Assembly (NCBI GenBank): GCA_963704585.1
Contig: OY969919.1
Location: forward strand, 1-64,000
Direction: 5' to 3'
Length of the DNA: 64,000 nt
Origin: Bog-756 sp963704585
GTDB lineage: Bacteria > Actinomycetota > Acidimicrobiia > Acidimicrobiales > RAAP-2
Under the pieces are notes generated by a model. The model was not told the DNA's origin and made no database searches. It saw only the letters and a list, made by a program, of their open reading frames with translations. The translations under genes were made by a program, and so were the position numbers. Shown here piece by piece: positions 16,080 through 25,043 of this stretch. The stretch's first letter is position 1, and each line of letters starts with the position of its first letter.

Positions 16080-17363
16080 GTGAAGATGCAGATGACCGGA
16101 GGCAACGGGCTGCTGTCCGTGCCGAGCGAGCACATGCCCGGATTGATCGCGCTGGGCATCACCCTTGTCATCTTCCCGCTCGGTTATGGGATCGTGCGGT
16201 TGGCCGCCCGGCGCAACATCCGGCCGGCCGTCTGGGTGGAGACCCACCTGCAGCGGTTGACCTTTGCCGAGCGCCTGGTGGTCGGCGCGATGATTCTCGG
16301 CGCGGCCGTCCATGCGGCGATCGTCCCGACCCACTGGGGCGAAAATCGCGTGCTCGCGGTGCTCTTCATGGCCGACACGGTCGGCTTCCTGGCGGCAGCG
16401 AGCTGGATGGCGCTGGGTGGTCGCAACCGGAAGGCGGCCGCGGCCGCCATATTGGGCGGCACGGTGGTCGGGTACGTCGTCTACTTGATCAAGGGTTGGG
16501 AGACCGCCGATCTGGTCGGCCTGCTCATCACCTCCATCGAGCTCGCCGGCTTGGTCGTCCTCGCCCTCTCGCGCCTCCCCGCGATTGCGGCGACCCGCCG
16601 TCGGGTGGCTCTGGCGGGCGCATCGCTGACTGCGTCGCTCGCCTTTCTGGTCGGTGCGGCCGCAGTCTCGAGTGCCCTCGTGCCCGACGTCGCCTCGGCG
16701 AGCGCCGCGCCGCTGTCGCTTGCCACCACCTCACCGGCCGGTCCGGTGATCTGGCCGCAGCCGATGGGCTCGATGGAGAAGGGCATGCAGATGGTGACCC
16801 CCGACTGCACCACCGAACCAAACGACGCCCAGCAGCAGGCCGCGGTGTCCCTCGTGGACAATACGGTGGCCGGCGCTCAGCAGTACGAAAGTCTTGACGC
16901 GGCCAAGGCAGCTGGGTACGTGCCGATCACGCCCAGCGGAAGGCGGGTCGTCCACTATGCGAAGCCGGCGTATCTCTCGAACACATCGCTGCTCGATCCG
17001 AACGCCATCCAGTCGCTCGTCTACGCCAACACCTCGCACGGGGCGGTGCTGGTCGCCGCCATGTACATGATGGGGATGAACCAGGTGGGCGCGAAGCCGC
17101 CGATGCCGGGCGGGTGTCTCACCGAATGGCACGTGCACACCAACCTGTGTTTCTCGACGACCAGCGGCAAGGTCGTCGGCGTCCAGCGCACACGCACCGG
17201 GGCGTGTCGGGCCGGCTCCGTCAACCGGGTCAGCCAGCCGATGATCCACGTCTGGTTGGCGCCGGTCCCCGGTGGACCCTTGACCGTCGACGCCTCGAGC
17301 CGGCAGGTGCTGGAAGCGGCGGACAAGCTCCAGGCAAGAAGTGTCCCGAACCCGGTGGCCTGA
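16080..17363 (+). CDS. Membrane protein with extracytoplasmic His-rich domain
   Basis: The 427-residue protein has about six membrane helices in residues 18-205, then a ~220-residue outside domain. That domain contains AAKAAGYVPITP, VVHYAKPAYLSN, SLVYANTSHGAVLVAAMYMM and CLTEWHVHTNLCF. This block of His, Tyr and Cys residues is conserved in uncharacterised actinobacterial proteins and looks suited to metal binding (inference). The GTG start follows a GAGGAG site. A PhoP-box-like repeat lies in its promoter region. No operon partner. Function unknown. Confidence 0.78.
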   Translation: MKMQMTGGNGLLSVPSEHMPGLIALGITLVIFPLGYGIVRLAARRNIRPAVWVETHLQRLTFAERLVVGAMILGAAVHAAIVPTHWGENRVLAVLFMADTVGFLAAASWMALGGRNRKAAAAAILGGTVVGYVVYLIKGWETADLVGLLITSIELAGLVVLALSRLPAIAATRRRVALAGASLTASLAFLVGAAAVSSALVPDVASASAAPLSLATTSPAGPVIWPQPMGSMEKGMQMVTPDCTTEPNDAQQQAAVSLVDNTVAGAQQYESLDAAKAAGYVPITPSGRRVVHYAKPAYLSNTSLLDPNAIQSLVYANTSHGAVLVAAMYMMGMNQVGAKPPMPGGCLTEWHVHTNLCFSTTSGKVVGVQRTRTGACRAGSVNRVSQPMIHVWLAPVPGGPLTVDASSRQVLEAADKLQARSVPNPVA

Positions 17364-17495
17364 GCCCTGACGCTCGATTGTTCGTGCCAGTCGATTGTTC
17401 GTGACCGTGAAGTGCCGGATCCATCGCCCCCCGTCGATCAGGATCGAGAATGGCGTCGTCGTGTCGGTCATCCGAGGTCGTGGCGAAGCCGATCC

Positions 17496-18497
17496 TCACC
17501 CGAAGCGGGCCTGCCATCCGGGTAGCTGGTCGATCTGGGCTGTCAGCCCCTCCCACCAGAACTGCGTGTCCGGGTTCGTCTCGTGGGTACGGCGAAAGAG
17601 CCTCACCGCACTTGCCAGGTCGTCGAGGTACCAGCGCAGCTGATAGAGGCTGAGCAGGTCGACGTTCACTGGGTTGCCGGTGGACTCCTGGTAGCGGGAG
17701 TCCTCGAGGCCGGGACCGGTGACGAGGGAGAGGTCCCGCTCCGGGGGAGCGAGAGCGACGGTGTCCCAGTCGACGAGCAGCAGCCGGCCGGCCAGGGACA
17801 TGACGTTGGCCGGATGCGGTTCACCATGGGTGATCACGAGATCGTCTCTTGCGGGCGCCGTCTGTACGACCAGCAGCTCGAATAGATTCACGAGCTCGAC
17901 GATGGCCGAGAGCTTGCGAGCCAGTAGGAGGCGTGCCGGTTCCGACAAGGGCCCTCCGACCCATGGCCGCTCTGGCTCATCCAGGAATGCCCGGAGGTCA
18001 CGGCTGTCCCCGTACTCGAGACGATGGCAGGGCGCGAGGTCTCGAACCTCGGGAGTGGCTCGATGAAGCGCAGCGAGCATTTCGAGAGCCTCCCCGCGGA
18101 GAGACGCTGGATACGGGCCAAACGGAAAGGAGCGTCCCTCGAGGTACGGGAAGACGGAGACGGAGTACCGGCCGTCGAGCCGGCGAACAGCTGATCCGTC
18201 CTCCGTCAAGATCGGCGCCACGACGAAGTCCAGGCCGGCAAGTTGCAGGGCTTCAGCTGTGCCCAGCGCCAGCGACAGACCGTCGAAGACCTGATCTCTC
18301 GTGTCTCCGAGCCAGTGCTTGTCATCGAGATCGTCAACGGTCACAAAGAGCCGTCCACCGTGCCCGTCGGAGGTGCGCCAATGGTGGCCGCCTCCTCCTT
18401 CGGGGACGTACTCCATCGTCGATGGACGGTATCCCCATCCGCGAAAGAGCTCCTGATGGAGGACGGTCACCCGAAGGTCATCCGGAGGGGATCGCAC
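17496..18497 (-). CDS. Aminoglycoside phosphotransferase-like kinase
   Basis: The 333-residue protein resembles the APH(9)/spectinomycin-kinase branch. VFPYLEGRSFPFGPYP lies at the N/C-lobe hinge, VITHGEPHPANVM near residue 225 is the catalytic loop, and LLLVDWDTVALAPPERDL is the metal-binding DxD block. The catalytic HGD is HGE here, which could lower activity. The start is uncertain: GTG at 18497 fits domain length, while the upstream frame consists of repeat-encoded residues. It could confer resistance or phosphorylate a metabolite; sequence does not decide. Confidence 0.72.
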   Translation of the reverse strand: MRSPPDDLRVTVLHQELFRGWGYRPSTMEYVPEGGGGHHWRTSDGHGGRLFVTVDDLDDKHWLGDTRDQVFDGLSLALGTAEALQLAGLDFVVAPILTEDGSAVRRLDGRYSVSVFPYLEGRSFPFGPYPASLRGEALEMLAALHRATPEVRDLAPCHRLEYGDSRDLRAFLDEPERPWVGGPLSEPARLLLARKLSAIVELVNLFELLVVQTAPARDDLVITHGEPHPANVMSLAGRLLLVDWDTVALAPPERDLSLVTGPGLEDSRYQESTGNPVNVDLLSLYQLRWYLDDLASAVRLFRRTHETNPDTQFWWEGLTAQIDQLPGWQARFG

Positions 18498-18508
18498 AAC
18501 GCTCGACG

Positions 18509-19108
18509 CTAAGAGGAGTCCGACCTGCTCGCCAGGCTGCTCGCCAGGCTGCTCGCTACACCGCACGTCACGCTCCTCGTCACGCCGCTCGCTACGCCGC
18601 TTGTCACGCTCCTCGTCAATGGAGATGGGCGGGAGCTGGCGCGACCTCGCTGCAGTCGCCAGGTCGCCGGGATCGGGAGGGAGAGGAGCTGGCTCACCGA
18701 GAAGACGAGGGCGACGATGCTCACCACGATGAGCCCGATTCGGACATTGCGGATGCGGAAGTGCCCGCTGATGGTAAGGAGGAAGTGGACCGTCGCGAGG
18801 GAGACGGTGACCCGTACGTAGTCGTCGGAGTGGATGCCGTCGTCCGAGCCGGCGGCATCGAGCTGGTCTGCCTTCGTATCGAGTACCGCTGAGGGTGTCG
18901 CATCGAGCTGCTTGTACTGAGGCAAGGAGGTCGGGCCAGGTGGCGCGTCTGGGTGCGAGAGCGGATCAGTCGCCATCCGGGCGTCGAACGCACTGTGGAA
19001 GTTCGGAGCGAAGCGATTTGCAGCGGCGGTCGTCTTCGCCTGGTCGCCCGCCACCCATCCGACGAACCACACGGTGAAGGTCGACGAGTCGAAGTTCCGC
19101 GGTCTCAA
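18509..19108 (-). pseudogene. 5'-truncated conserved membrane protein
   Basis: Residues 95-150 resemble the C-terminal part of a widespread uncharacterised membrane protein family: SDDYVRVTVSLATVHFLLTI followed by IGLIVVSIVALVFSVSQLLSLP, two membrane helices. The family's N-terminal helix is missing and only a TTG without ribosome site could start the frame. The last 45 residues (SVTSGVASGVTRSV) come from short tandem DNA repeats rather than from the family. Likely a decayed gene with a repeat-invaded end. Confidence 0.45.
18525..18617. repeat. Tandem short repeats (12-bp CTGCTCGCCAGG units and relatives)
   Basis: CTGCTCGCCAGG occurs at 18525 and 18537, followed by CTGCTCGCTACA and further CGTCACGCTCCT/CGCTACGCCG variants. 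The repeats encode the C-terminal tail of the truncated membrane protein and lie just upstream of the kinase gene start. Confidence 0.6.
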
Positions 19109-19267
19109 GGCCGCGAGCTGATGGGTCGAGGCCTCTGTCCGCGTGGTCGACGCGGCGGCGACCGATCTCTCCGCCCGTGTCGCACGATGATGCCAGCCCA
19201 GAACCGAGGTTGACGTGATTCGGTAGGCCCGCGGTCCGTTCGGGCAGCGACGTCGAAGGTGGTGGGA

Positions 19268-19702
19268 ATGGCTGAGACAGAAGCGTTGGGACCGGTCAGG
19301 TATCTGATCGTGGAGTTCCCGGGCAACAAGATGACCGGAGAGGGCCTTCCGATCCTGCTCGACCTCGTCGACCGGGGGCTCGTGCGCATCCTCGATCTGG
19401 TCTTCGTGACCCGTGACCAGAACGGCTCAGTGCAGATGATCGAGGTCGGCGACATCGACCACGACGGCTCGTTCGACTTCGCGGTCTTCGCAGGCGTCTC
19501 GTCCGGCCTCATCGACCAGAGCGATCTTGACGATGCTGCGGGCGCCATCGCCCCCGGCTCGTCGGCGGGCATCCTGATCTTCGAGAACCGGTGGGCGACC
19601 GACTTCGTCCAGGCGATCCGTCGAGGCGGCGCCGAGCTGCTTGCGGCGGGCTACATCCCGCAGGACGCGCTCGTGGCCTCGATCGACGCGGCCGAGCGCT
19701 GA
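19268..19702 (+). CDS. DUF6325/DUF1269-like small protein
   Basis: The 144-residue product begins MAETEALGPVRYLIVEFPGN, the pattern of a small acidic protein family with a ferredoxin-like fold, and contains FAVFAGVSSGLIDQSDL and SSAGILIFENRWATDF. The ATG at 19268 has AAGGTGG upstream; a GTG at 19259 is possible. It is followed by a SHOCT protein and a second DUF1269-like protein on the same strand, a cluster often seen together in actinobacteria. Membrane-stress roles have been suggested for such clusters; function is not known. Confidence 0.78.
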   Translation: MAETEALGPVRYLIVEFPGNKMTGEGLPILLDLVDRGLVRILDLVFVTRDQNGSVQMIEVGDIDHDGSFDFAVFAGVSSGLIDQSDLDDAAGAIAPGSSAGILIFENRWATDFVQAIRRGGAELLAAGYIPQDALVASIDAAER

Positions 19703-19749
19703 CGCCAGCGCCGGCAACCACACCAGACCGAGAAGGGAGAACAAGGACC

Positions 19750-20013
19750 ATGCCAGAACTGATGCGAGGGGTGGCTCGGACGGCGGTCATCGCCGGTACC
19801 GCCACCGCGGTCTCGAATCGGGTCTCACGCCGACAGGGGAACCGGTGGGCCCAGCAGGAGCAGGTTCAGCAAGCCGCGCCGGCACCTGTCGCTCCGGCGG
19901 CAGCCGCGCCCGATCCCATCGCTCAGTTGAGGGAGCTGGCGGACCTCAAGAACCAGGGCATCCTCACCGAGGAGGAGTTCGCCGCACAGAAGGCGAAGAT
20001 CCTCGGGAGCTGA
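19750..20013 (+). CDS. SHOCT-domain protein
   Basis: An 87-residue protein. After an amphipathic Ala/Arg-rich N-terminus (MPELMRGVARTAVIAGTATA) and an Ala/Pro linker comes a C-terminal SHOCT motif, QLRELADLKNQGILTEEEF, ending AAQKAKILGS. SHOCT is a short helical oligomerisation motif found in many envelope-associated proteins. The ribosome site GGGAGAACAAGG precedes the ATG. It lies 47 bp after the DUF6325 gene and probably shares its transcript. Confidence 0.82.
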   Translation: MPELMRGVARTAVIAGTATAVSNRVSRRQGNRWAQQEQVQQAAPAPVAPAAAAPDPIAQLRELADLKNQGILTEEEFAAQKAKILGS

Positions 20014-20123
20014 CGCATCTCGGTCTCCGTCGAGCGGTCGTGCGTCGACGAGACGGTCGGAACCGATCAGAAGGCCGAAATCAGAGCGTCGACCAGAAGT
20101 ATCGACCATGAGAAGGAGCGGCC

Positions 20124-20495
20124 ATGCCGATCGACACGCTGTTCGTTTATACGGGCGTCTACACCGACCAGGCCGACGCGCTCGCCGACTACGACGCGGT
20201 CAAGGATCTCCACACCAAGGCGGGTCTCATTGACGCGTACGACGCCGCCGTCGTCGAGCACCGGACCGACGGCAAGGTCAAGATCGTCAAGAAGCACGAG
20301 ACGCCGACCCGGGCAGGCGGCGTGTCGCTCGACTCGGGACAGGCCGGTCTCGTGGTCGTCGCGGTCTCCGACATGGAGGCGAAGGTCCGGTCGGCGATGC
20401 ACCGGGCCGAGAAGCTGCAGGAGAAGCAGCTCAAAGCGGACCAGGACGCGCTCGAGGCCGACGCGAAAGCGGCGCAGCAGTCAGAGAAGGGTTGA
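20124..20495 (+). CDS. DUF1269-like small protein
   Basis: A 123-residue protein starting MPIDTLFVYTGVYTDQADA, followed by VEHRTDGKVKIVKKHETPTR and a highly charged C-terminal helix rich in Lys, Gln and Asp. The N-terminal half matches DUF1269-type proteins. A clear AGAAGGAG site precedes the ATG. The C-terminal coiled-coil-like tail (residues 88-123) may mediate association with the neighbouring SHOCT protein (inference). Third gene of the small cluster. Confidence 0.75.
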   Translation: MPIDTLFVYTGVYTDQADALADYDAVKDLHTKAGLIDAYDAAVVEHRTDGKVKIVKKHETPTRAGGVSLDSGQAGLVVVAVSDMEAKVRSAMHRAEKLQEKQLKADQDALEADAKAAQQSEKG

Positions 20496-20640
20496 CCTCG
20501 GAACGACCCCGCAATTCCTCAGTTTTGACAAGGGCGGATCGCGTATCTCGACCGTATGCTGCCTGCGCTCGGGTGGAGGCGCGGCATCGGTAGGGGAGTG
20601 ACACGTCACCTCCGGTGCGGCGGACACGGACGGGGGCGGG

Positions 20641-21966
20641 ATGCCGCGGAGAGGACGGGACGCGTCGACGTGGTCATCGGTCGCGCTGGTCCTCACGGTC
20701 CTCGTAGGGGCACTCGTCTCGATCGACGTGGGTCCTGGCGGAGCGGTGTCGCGTTCGGTGGGTGCGGCGGACCGCATCTCGCCTGCACCGGGCACCCTCA
20801 TCCGCTCCCAGCAGGTCGATGCACCCGGAATCGACGGAACCGCGTACATGGTCGAGTACTGGTCGCGCTCCGTGCCGGCCGACAAGCCGGTCGCGGTCAG
20901 CGGGATCGTGCTCGTACCGGCGGGCACCGCGCCGGCGGGGGGATGGCCGGTGGTGACGTGGGGACATCCGACCGACGGCCTCCTCGGGAACTGCGCGCCG
21001 TCCCTCGATCCCATGACCGACGTTCCCTATGCGAACCGGCTCCTCTCGCAAGGATGGCTCGTCGTGGCCTCCGACTACCTCGATGAGAACGCCTTCGCGC
21101 CGACGTCGAGGAAGGTGTTGCCGTATCTCGTGGGAACCGAGGCGGCGCGCAATGCGATCGACATCGTGCGCGCCGCGCGGCAGCTTGCGGCGGCGGATGC
21201 GGGCTCGGCCTATCAGGTGTGGGGGTGGTCGGAGGGCGGCCAGACCGCGCTCTTCGTCTCGGACCTCGCGTCCTCCTACGCGCCGGAGCTCACCCTCGTG
21301 GGCGTCGTGGCCCTCGCACCCGCAACCGAGCTCGCCTCGCTGACCTCGGACCTCGAGACCAACTCGACCTACTGGCCGCTCCTCCTCATGCTCGCCGCCG
21401 GGTACGACTCCACGTATGGCCCGGCGACCGCGCCCCTCGTCACGCTGCTCACGGCCACGGGACGGAAGCTGCTCGCGACGGACGTCAGGCGCGAGCCGCA
21501 GTGCCTCTCGGGCGTCCTTGCGCAGGTCACCGGCCATGCTTCGTTCGCGCAGGCGTTCATCTCGCCGCCATTCCCTGCTTCGTGGCAGAACCTGCTCGAC
21601 CAGAACGACCCGGCCACCTTCACCGCGGCCGGCCCTGCACCGGTCCTGCTCGTCCAGGGCAGCGCGGACACGCTGGTACCGCCCTCGTTGACGTCGGCGC
21701 TGGCCGGCCAGCTCTGCGGGCTCGCTCCGCCTCAGCCACTCGAGCGGTGGGTCTATTCCGGTCTCGACCACATCGGCGTCATGGGCGCGCAGGTGTCGCC
21801 CTTCGACCCGAGCGGCAACGGCGACAGCAGTTGGGCCGCCTCCGACACGATCGGCGACGTCGTCCAGTGGATGCACGACCGGTTCGCCGGGGGCGCGTGG
21901 CCGGACCCGTACGTCCCGACGGGTGCGGGTGCGACCGCTGCGACGGTGACCGACGTCTGCTCGTAG
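20641..21966 (+). CDS. Secreted lipase / alpha-beta hydrolase (secretory lipase family)
   Basis: The 441-residue product has an N-terminal hydrophobic export segment (about residues 13-33). The nucleophile elbow is VWGWSEGGQTA near residue 197, the acid lies in SADTLVPPS near 338, and the His in SGLDHIGVMG near 377, giving the triad in family order. Cys pairs in NCAPSL and QLCGLAPP are likely disulfides. Secretory lipases of this family act on triacylglycerols or other esters outside the cell. The gene stands alone, ending convergently with the SnoaL gene. Confidence 0.85.
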   Translation: MPRRGRDASTWSSVALVLTVLVGALVSIDVGPGGAVSRSVGAADRISPAPGTLIRSQQVDAPGIDGTAYMVEYWSRSVPADKPVAVSGIVLVPAGTAPAGGWPVVTWGHPTDGLLGNCAPSLDPMTDVPYANRLLSQGWLVVASDYLDENAFAPTSRKVLPYLVGTEAARNAIDIVRAARQLAAADAGSAYQVWGWSEGGQTALFVSDLASSYAPELTLVGVVALAPATELASLTSDLETNSTYWPLLLMLAAGYDSTYGPATAPLVTLLTATGRKLLATDVRREPQCLSGVLAQVTGHASFAQAFISPPFPASWQNLLDQNDPATFTAAGPAPVLLVQGSADTLVPPSLTSALAGQLCGLAPPQPLERWVYSGLDHIGVMGAQVSPFDPSGNGDSSWAASDTIGDVVQWMHDRFAGGAWPDPYVPTGAGATAATVTDVCS

Positions 21967-22053
21967 CGCGGCACCGAGCCGTCGGGCCGCCGAGCCGCCG
22001 AGGCGCCGAGCCGCCGAGCTGCCGAGCCACCGGGCCGCCGGGACGGCAGGCCT

Positions 22054-22545
22054 TCAGCCGAGCGTCGAGCGCCCGTCGGTCGCCCACCAGTCAGCCGTGA
22101 GCCGGAAGCCGGCGAGCGCCTTGGGGGGCAGAAGCTCCTCGAACGTCCGCCGATAGCCGGTGTGCGAGATGAGCCAGGCGCCCGCCCGCTTCACGTACTC
22201 GTCGGTATAGAACGCGGCGCCCTGGATGTGGATGTCGAGGTCGGTGAGGATGACCGCGTCCTCCATCGCCCAGATCCCCGTCGCCTCGTCGGGACCGGTG
22301 AGGTCGATCTCGGGATGGTGACAGCGGTGGCTGCTCAAGAACGTGGTCGCGCCCATCGAAGTGCGGAGAAACTCGACGATTGCGTCACGCCCTTCGAACT
22401 CGTAGCGGCCGCCGCCGTAGCGCGCCGTCGCGTCGGGCGTGAAACAGCTCTCGATCTCCTCCCAGAGCTTCTGGTCGAGACACCGGAGGTACCGGTACTT
22501 GAGGCGCTTGATGAGCTCGATCTCGACGAGGTCGTCGGGGGTCAT
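22054..22545 (-). CDS. SnoaL-like (NTF2-fold) protein
   Basis: The 163-residue protein begins TPDDLVEIELIKRLKYRYLRCLDQKLWEEI, the first helix of SnoaL_4-type proteins, then CFTPDATARYGGG, and a core with HHPEIDLTGPDEATGIW. The fold is a cone-shaped barrel used by isomerases, hydratases and dioxygenase small subunits; catalytic residues cannot be assigned. The ATG at 22545 follows GAGGAG. It is the last gene of an operon with the DapB-like dehydrogenase and an SDR. Confidence 0.82.
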   Translation of the reverse strand: MTPDDLVEIELIKRLKYRYLRCLDQKLWEEIESCFTPDATARYGGGRYEFEGRDAIVEFLRTSMGATTFLSSHRCHHPEIDLTGPDEATGIWAMEDAVILTDLDIHIQGAAFYTDEYVKRAGAWLISHTGYRRTFEELLPPKALAGFRLTADWWATDGRSTLG

Positions 22546-22580
22546 GGAGGTGTCTCCTCGGGCTTGGGTGGTCGGCGCGC

Positions 22581-23657
22581 TCAGCGGATACCGCCGACAC
22601 CCGGTATGAGCGGGAGGTCGAGGGCGGTGACCCAGCCGGGCGGGAGTTCGTTGACGTAGGGGACCGCATTGAGCGCCCGCAGCCCCGTTGCGAGGCAACC
22701 GGCCGCGGCCGCGTCGCGCCCCGATCCGTCGGTGAAGCGGAATGCGGTCTCTTGCGTGATGGAGGGGGTGCCGTCGATGATCACGCGGTACACGTCGTCC
22801 TCGGACCCGCGCGGCCAGTCGGGCGCGGCGTCCTTGCCCACCCGGTTCACGTGCTCGAGGCAGATGCGCGGCTCGCCCTCGAGGAGGCCGTTGATCGTGA
22901 AGCGGATCGCCGCGACCTCGCCCGGTCGGATGACGCCTTTCGCCGTCGTGATGGTGGTGTCGGTCACCCACTTCTCCCAGGTCGTGGTGATCCCGTCGAG
23001 CTCGATCCCGACGGCGTGGGCCATCATCGGCACGGTCCCGCCCCACGACATCGTGAGGATCTCACTGTGCTCGAGGAGCGGGGTGTAGTCGGGAGTGCGG
23101 CCGATGCCCATCTCGACCTCGTAGTCGCCCTCGTAGTTGATGTAGTCGAGGATCTCGAGCGCGCGGACCTGCCGGACGTCGCTGCAGAGCCCCATGAGGG
23201 TCATCGGGAAGAGGTCGTTGGCGAATCCGGGGTCGATGCCGGTCGTGAAGCATGAGGCACCACCCGCTTCGCACGCCTCGGTGATCGGGTCGATCCACGA
23301 CGGCGGGTTCGAGCTCATCGCAGGCCAGACCCACGGGGTCATTGCGGTCGAGCAGACGTCGATCCCGGCACGCAGGAACGCGCCGATGTCGCGGATGTTG
23401 TCCTGCGCGTGGGCCGCAGTCGGCCCGAAGTGGACGAGCCCGTGCGGCCGGAGCGCGCAGAGTCGCTCCACATCGTCGGTCGCGTCGATCCCGAGGGGAG
23501 CGATCCCGCAGAGCTCGCCGGCGTCCCGGCCGACCTTCTCGACCGCCGACACCCCGACGCCGACCAGCTCGAAGCGGGGGTGGTGCACGACCTCGGGGAT
23601 CACCATCCGCCCGACGAAGCCGGTACCCCACACGACTACCCGGACCGGATCGCTCAT
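22581..23657 (-). CDS. DapB-like NAD(P)-dependent dehydrogenase
   Basis: The 358-residue protein has a Rossmann start VVVWGTGFVGRMV, a GRDAGELCGIAPLG loop near residue 45, and a long C-terminal domain with FTTGIDPGFANDL near 137 and ATGLRALNAVPYV near 325. The fold is that of dihydrodipicolinate reductase and the C-terminus resembles 2,4-diaminopentanoate dehydrogenase. It is far longer than DapB (about 270), so a lysine role is unlikely. Its start overlaps the SDR stop (ATGA). A frameshifted paralogue is at 6694-7798. Substrate unknown. Confidence 0.85.
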   Translation of the reverse strand: MSDPVRVVVWGTGFVGRMVIPEVVHHPRFELVGVGVSAVEKVGRDAGELCGIAPLGIDATDDVERLCALRPHGLVHFGPTAAHAQDNIRDIGAFLRAGIDVCSTAMTPWVWPAMSSNPPSWIDPITEACEAGGASCFTTGIDPGFANDLFPMTLMGLCSDVRQVRALEILDYINYEGDYEVEMGIGRTPDYTPLLEHSEILTMSWGGTVPMMAHAVGIELDGITTTWEKWVTDTTITTAKGVIRPGEVAAIRFTINGLLEGEPRICLEHVNRVGKDAAPDWPRGSEDDVYRVIIDGTPSITQETAFRFTDGSGRDAAAAGCLATGLRALNAVPYVNELPPGWVTALDLPLIPGVGGIR

Positions 23658-24433
23658 CGGAACATCTCTCCCGCGTTGACGAGCAGGTACTGCCCGGTGA
23701 CCGCCTTCGCGTGGTCCGAGGCGAAGAAGGACACCACGTCGGCGACTTCCCCGTCCTCGGTCATCCGGCGGAGCGGGAACGTTCCGGCGACGTCCATGAC
23801 CGCCTCGTCGACCGTCTTCTCCTCGTTCTTCGCCCGCCACTGCATGAGCATCTCGACCGGCGGGCCCCACATCCACGATGGGATCACCATGTTGCACCGG
23901 ATGTTGTCGGGCCCGAGCTCGTCGCAGAGGTAGTACATGGCCGTGAGCAGTGCGCTCTTCGACGCGGCGTAGCCGCCCTGTGGCATCTGGGGCTGGAACA
24001 TCGACTGGGAGCCGATGAGCACGATGGAGCCACCCTGCTGCTCTTTCATCCGCGCGGCGACCGGCCGGATCACGGTCAGTGCGCCGAGCACGTTCGTCTC
24101 GAACGCCGAGCGCCAGTCGTCGAACTTGAGATCGAAGAGCCCGCCCCAGGCGTTCTCGAAAGCCGCGACCTGGACCAGGGCGTCGATCGACCCGAACCGT
24201 TCGCCGGCGCTCTCGACGAGGGCCTCGCACGACTCGGGATCGGTGATGTCGGTCGCCCGGTGGGCGATGCGCTCGCCGCTCGGGTCGAGCTCCTCGGCGA
24301 TCGTCTTGAGTGCGTCGGCGGATCGGGCCGCCACGACGACGTTCGCCCCGTCGCGGAGCGCGGCCGACGCGCACTCGCGCCCGAGCCCCGACCCGACGCC
24401 GGTCACCAACACGGTCTTACCCTGGAGGATCAT
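23654..24433 (-). CDS. SDR-family oxidoreductase
   Basis: A 259-residue classical SDR: TGVGSGLGRECA at about 11-22 binds the cofactor, NVLGALTVI near 113, Ser in VLIGSQSMF near 139, and YAASKSAL near 153 with the catalytic Tyr-Lys. The C-terminus VTGQYLLVNAGEMF replaces the usual VDGG. First gene of a three-gene operon (SDR, DapB-like, SnoaL) with ATGA coupling, pointing to consecutive steps on one substrate that is not identifiable here. Confidence 0.9.
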   Translation of the reverse strand: MILQGKTVLVTGVGSGLGRECASAALRDGANVVVAARSADALKTIAEELDPSGERIAHRATDITDPESCEALVESAGERFGSIDALVQVAAFENAWGGLFDLKFDDWRSAFETNVLGALTVIRPVAARMKEQQGGSIVLIGSQSMFQPQMPQGGYAASKSALLTAMYYLCDELGPDNIRCNMVIPSWMWGPPVEMLMQWRAKNEEKTVDEAVMDVAGTFPLRRMTEDGEVADVVSFFASDHAKAVTGQYLLVNAGEMFR

Positions 24434-24569
24434 CCCCTTCTTCTAGCGGCTGACCGCGCCGCGGTGCACGACGGCGGCGCCGCACCGGCCGTGCTCGGGA
24501 CGTTCGGCCCTGGTCGCAGGTGTGGGACGGACCGAAGATGGGGATGCGCACCGGCAGGTGGCGACCACC

Positions 24570-24665
24570 GGATCGACCACCGGATCGACCACCGGATCGA
24601 CGACAGGATCCTCGACAGGATCCTCGACAGGATCGACGACAGGATCCTCGACAGGATCGACGACA
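24570..24665 (+). repeat. Minisatellite: eight 12-bp GGATC units
   Basis: Exactly eight head-to-tail 12-bp units run from 24570 to 24665: two GGATCGACCACC, then alternating GGATCGACGACA and GGATCCTCGACA. The array ends 10 bp before the ATG of the next gene and immediately upstream of its ribosome-binding site. The unit length is a multiple of three and the frame stays open, so it could also be translated as a four-residue repeat (DRRQ/DPRQ). Confidence 0.85.
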
Positions 24666-24675
24666 GGGAGGCACC

Positions 24676-24876
24676 ATGGACATCACGCTCTCCGAACCGC
24701 TCGTCGAGGAGCTGAACACGCTGCTCGACGCGACGCTCGGCGATCTCTCGAGCGAGATCGCGAACACGGACAACCCCGAGTATCGGCAGCTGCTCAAGGA
24801 CCGGCGCGAGCGGCTCCAGGCCGTTCGCGCCAGGATCCTGGCCGGCGCCTCGGTGCCCGCGGCGCGCGGCGGCTGA
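24676..24876 (+). CDS. Small conserved hypothetical protein
   Basis: A 66-residue, mostly helical and acidic protein: MDITLSEPLVEELNTLLDA, then EIANTDNPEYRQLLKDRRERL. Related small actinobacterial proteins share the DNPEYR block. The ribosome site AGGGAGG precedes the ATG. An upstream in-frame start (24520) would add a repeat-encoded Arg/Asp/Pro/Gln tail, considered less likely. It is divergent from the SDR operon. Function unknown. Confidence 0.68.
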   Translation: MDITLSEPLVEELNTLLDATLGDLSSEIANTDNPEYRQLLKDRRERLQAVRARILAGASVPAARGG

Positions 24877-25043
24877 GCAGAAGGCGTGCGTCAACCGGTC
24901 AGAGGGTGATGGCCGTGCCCACCCTGCCGGCGAGCCCCTTCGGCGGGGTCCCGCGGGTGTAGCTCGCCGACGGGCAGCGCAGACCAGGCGGCGCTCCGTT
25001 ACCGTGGATGGCCCGGCACGACTCGAGCATTGGGAGGTCGCCG

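Noticed and set aside
24570..24665. CRISPR array
   Set aside because: The 12-bp units are contiguous without spacers and no cas genes are nearby; it is a minisatellite.
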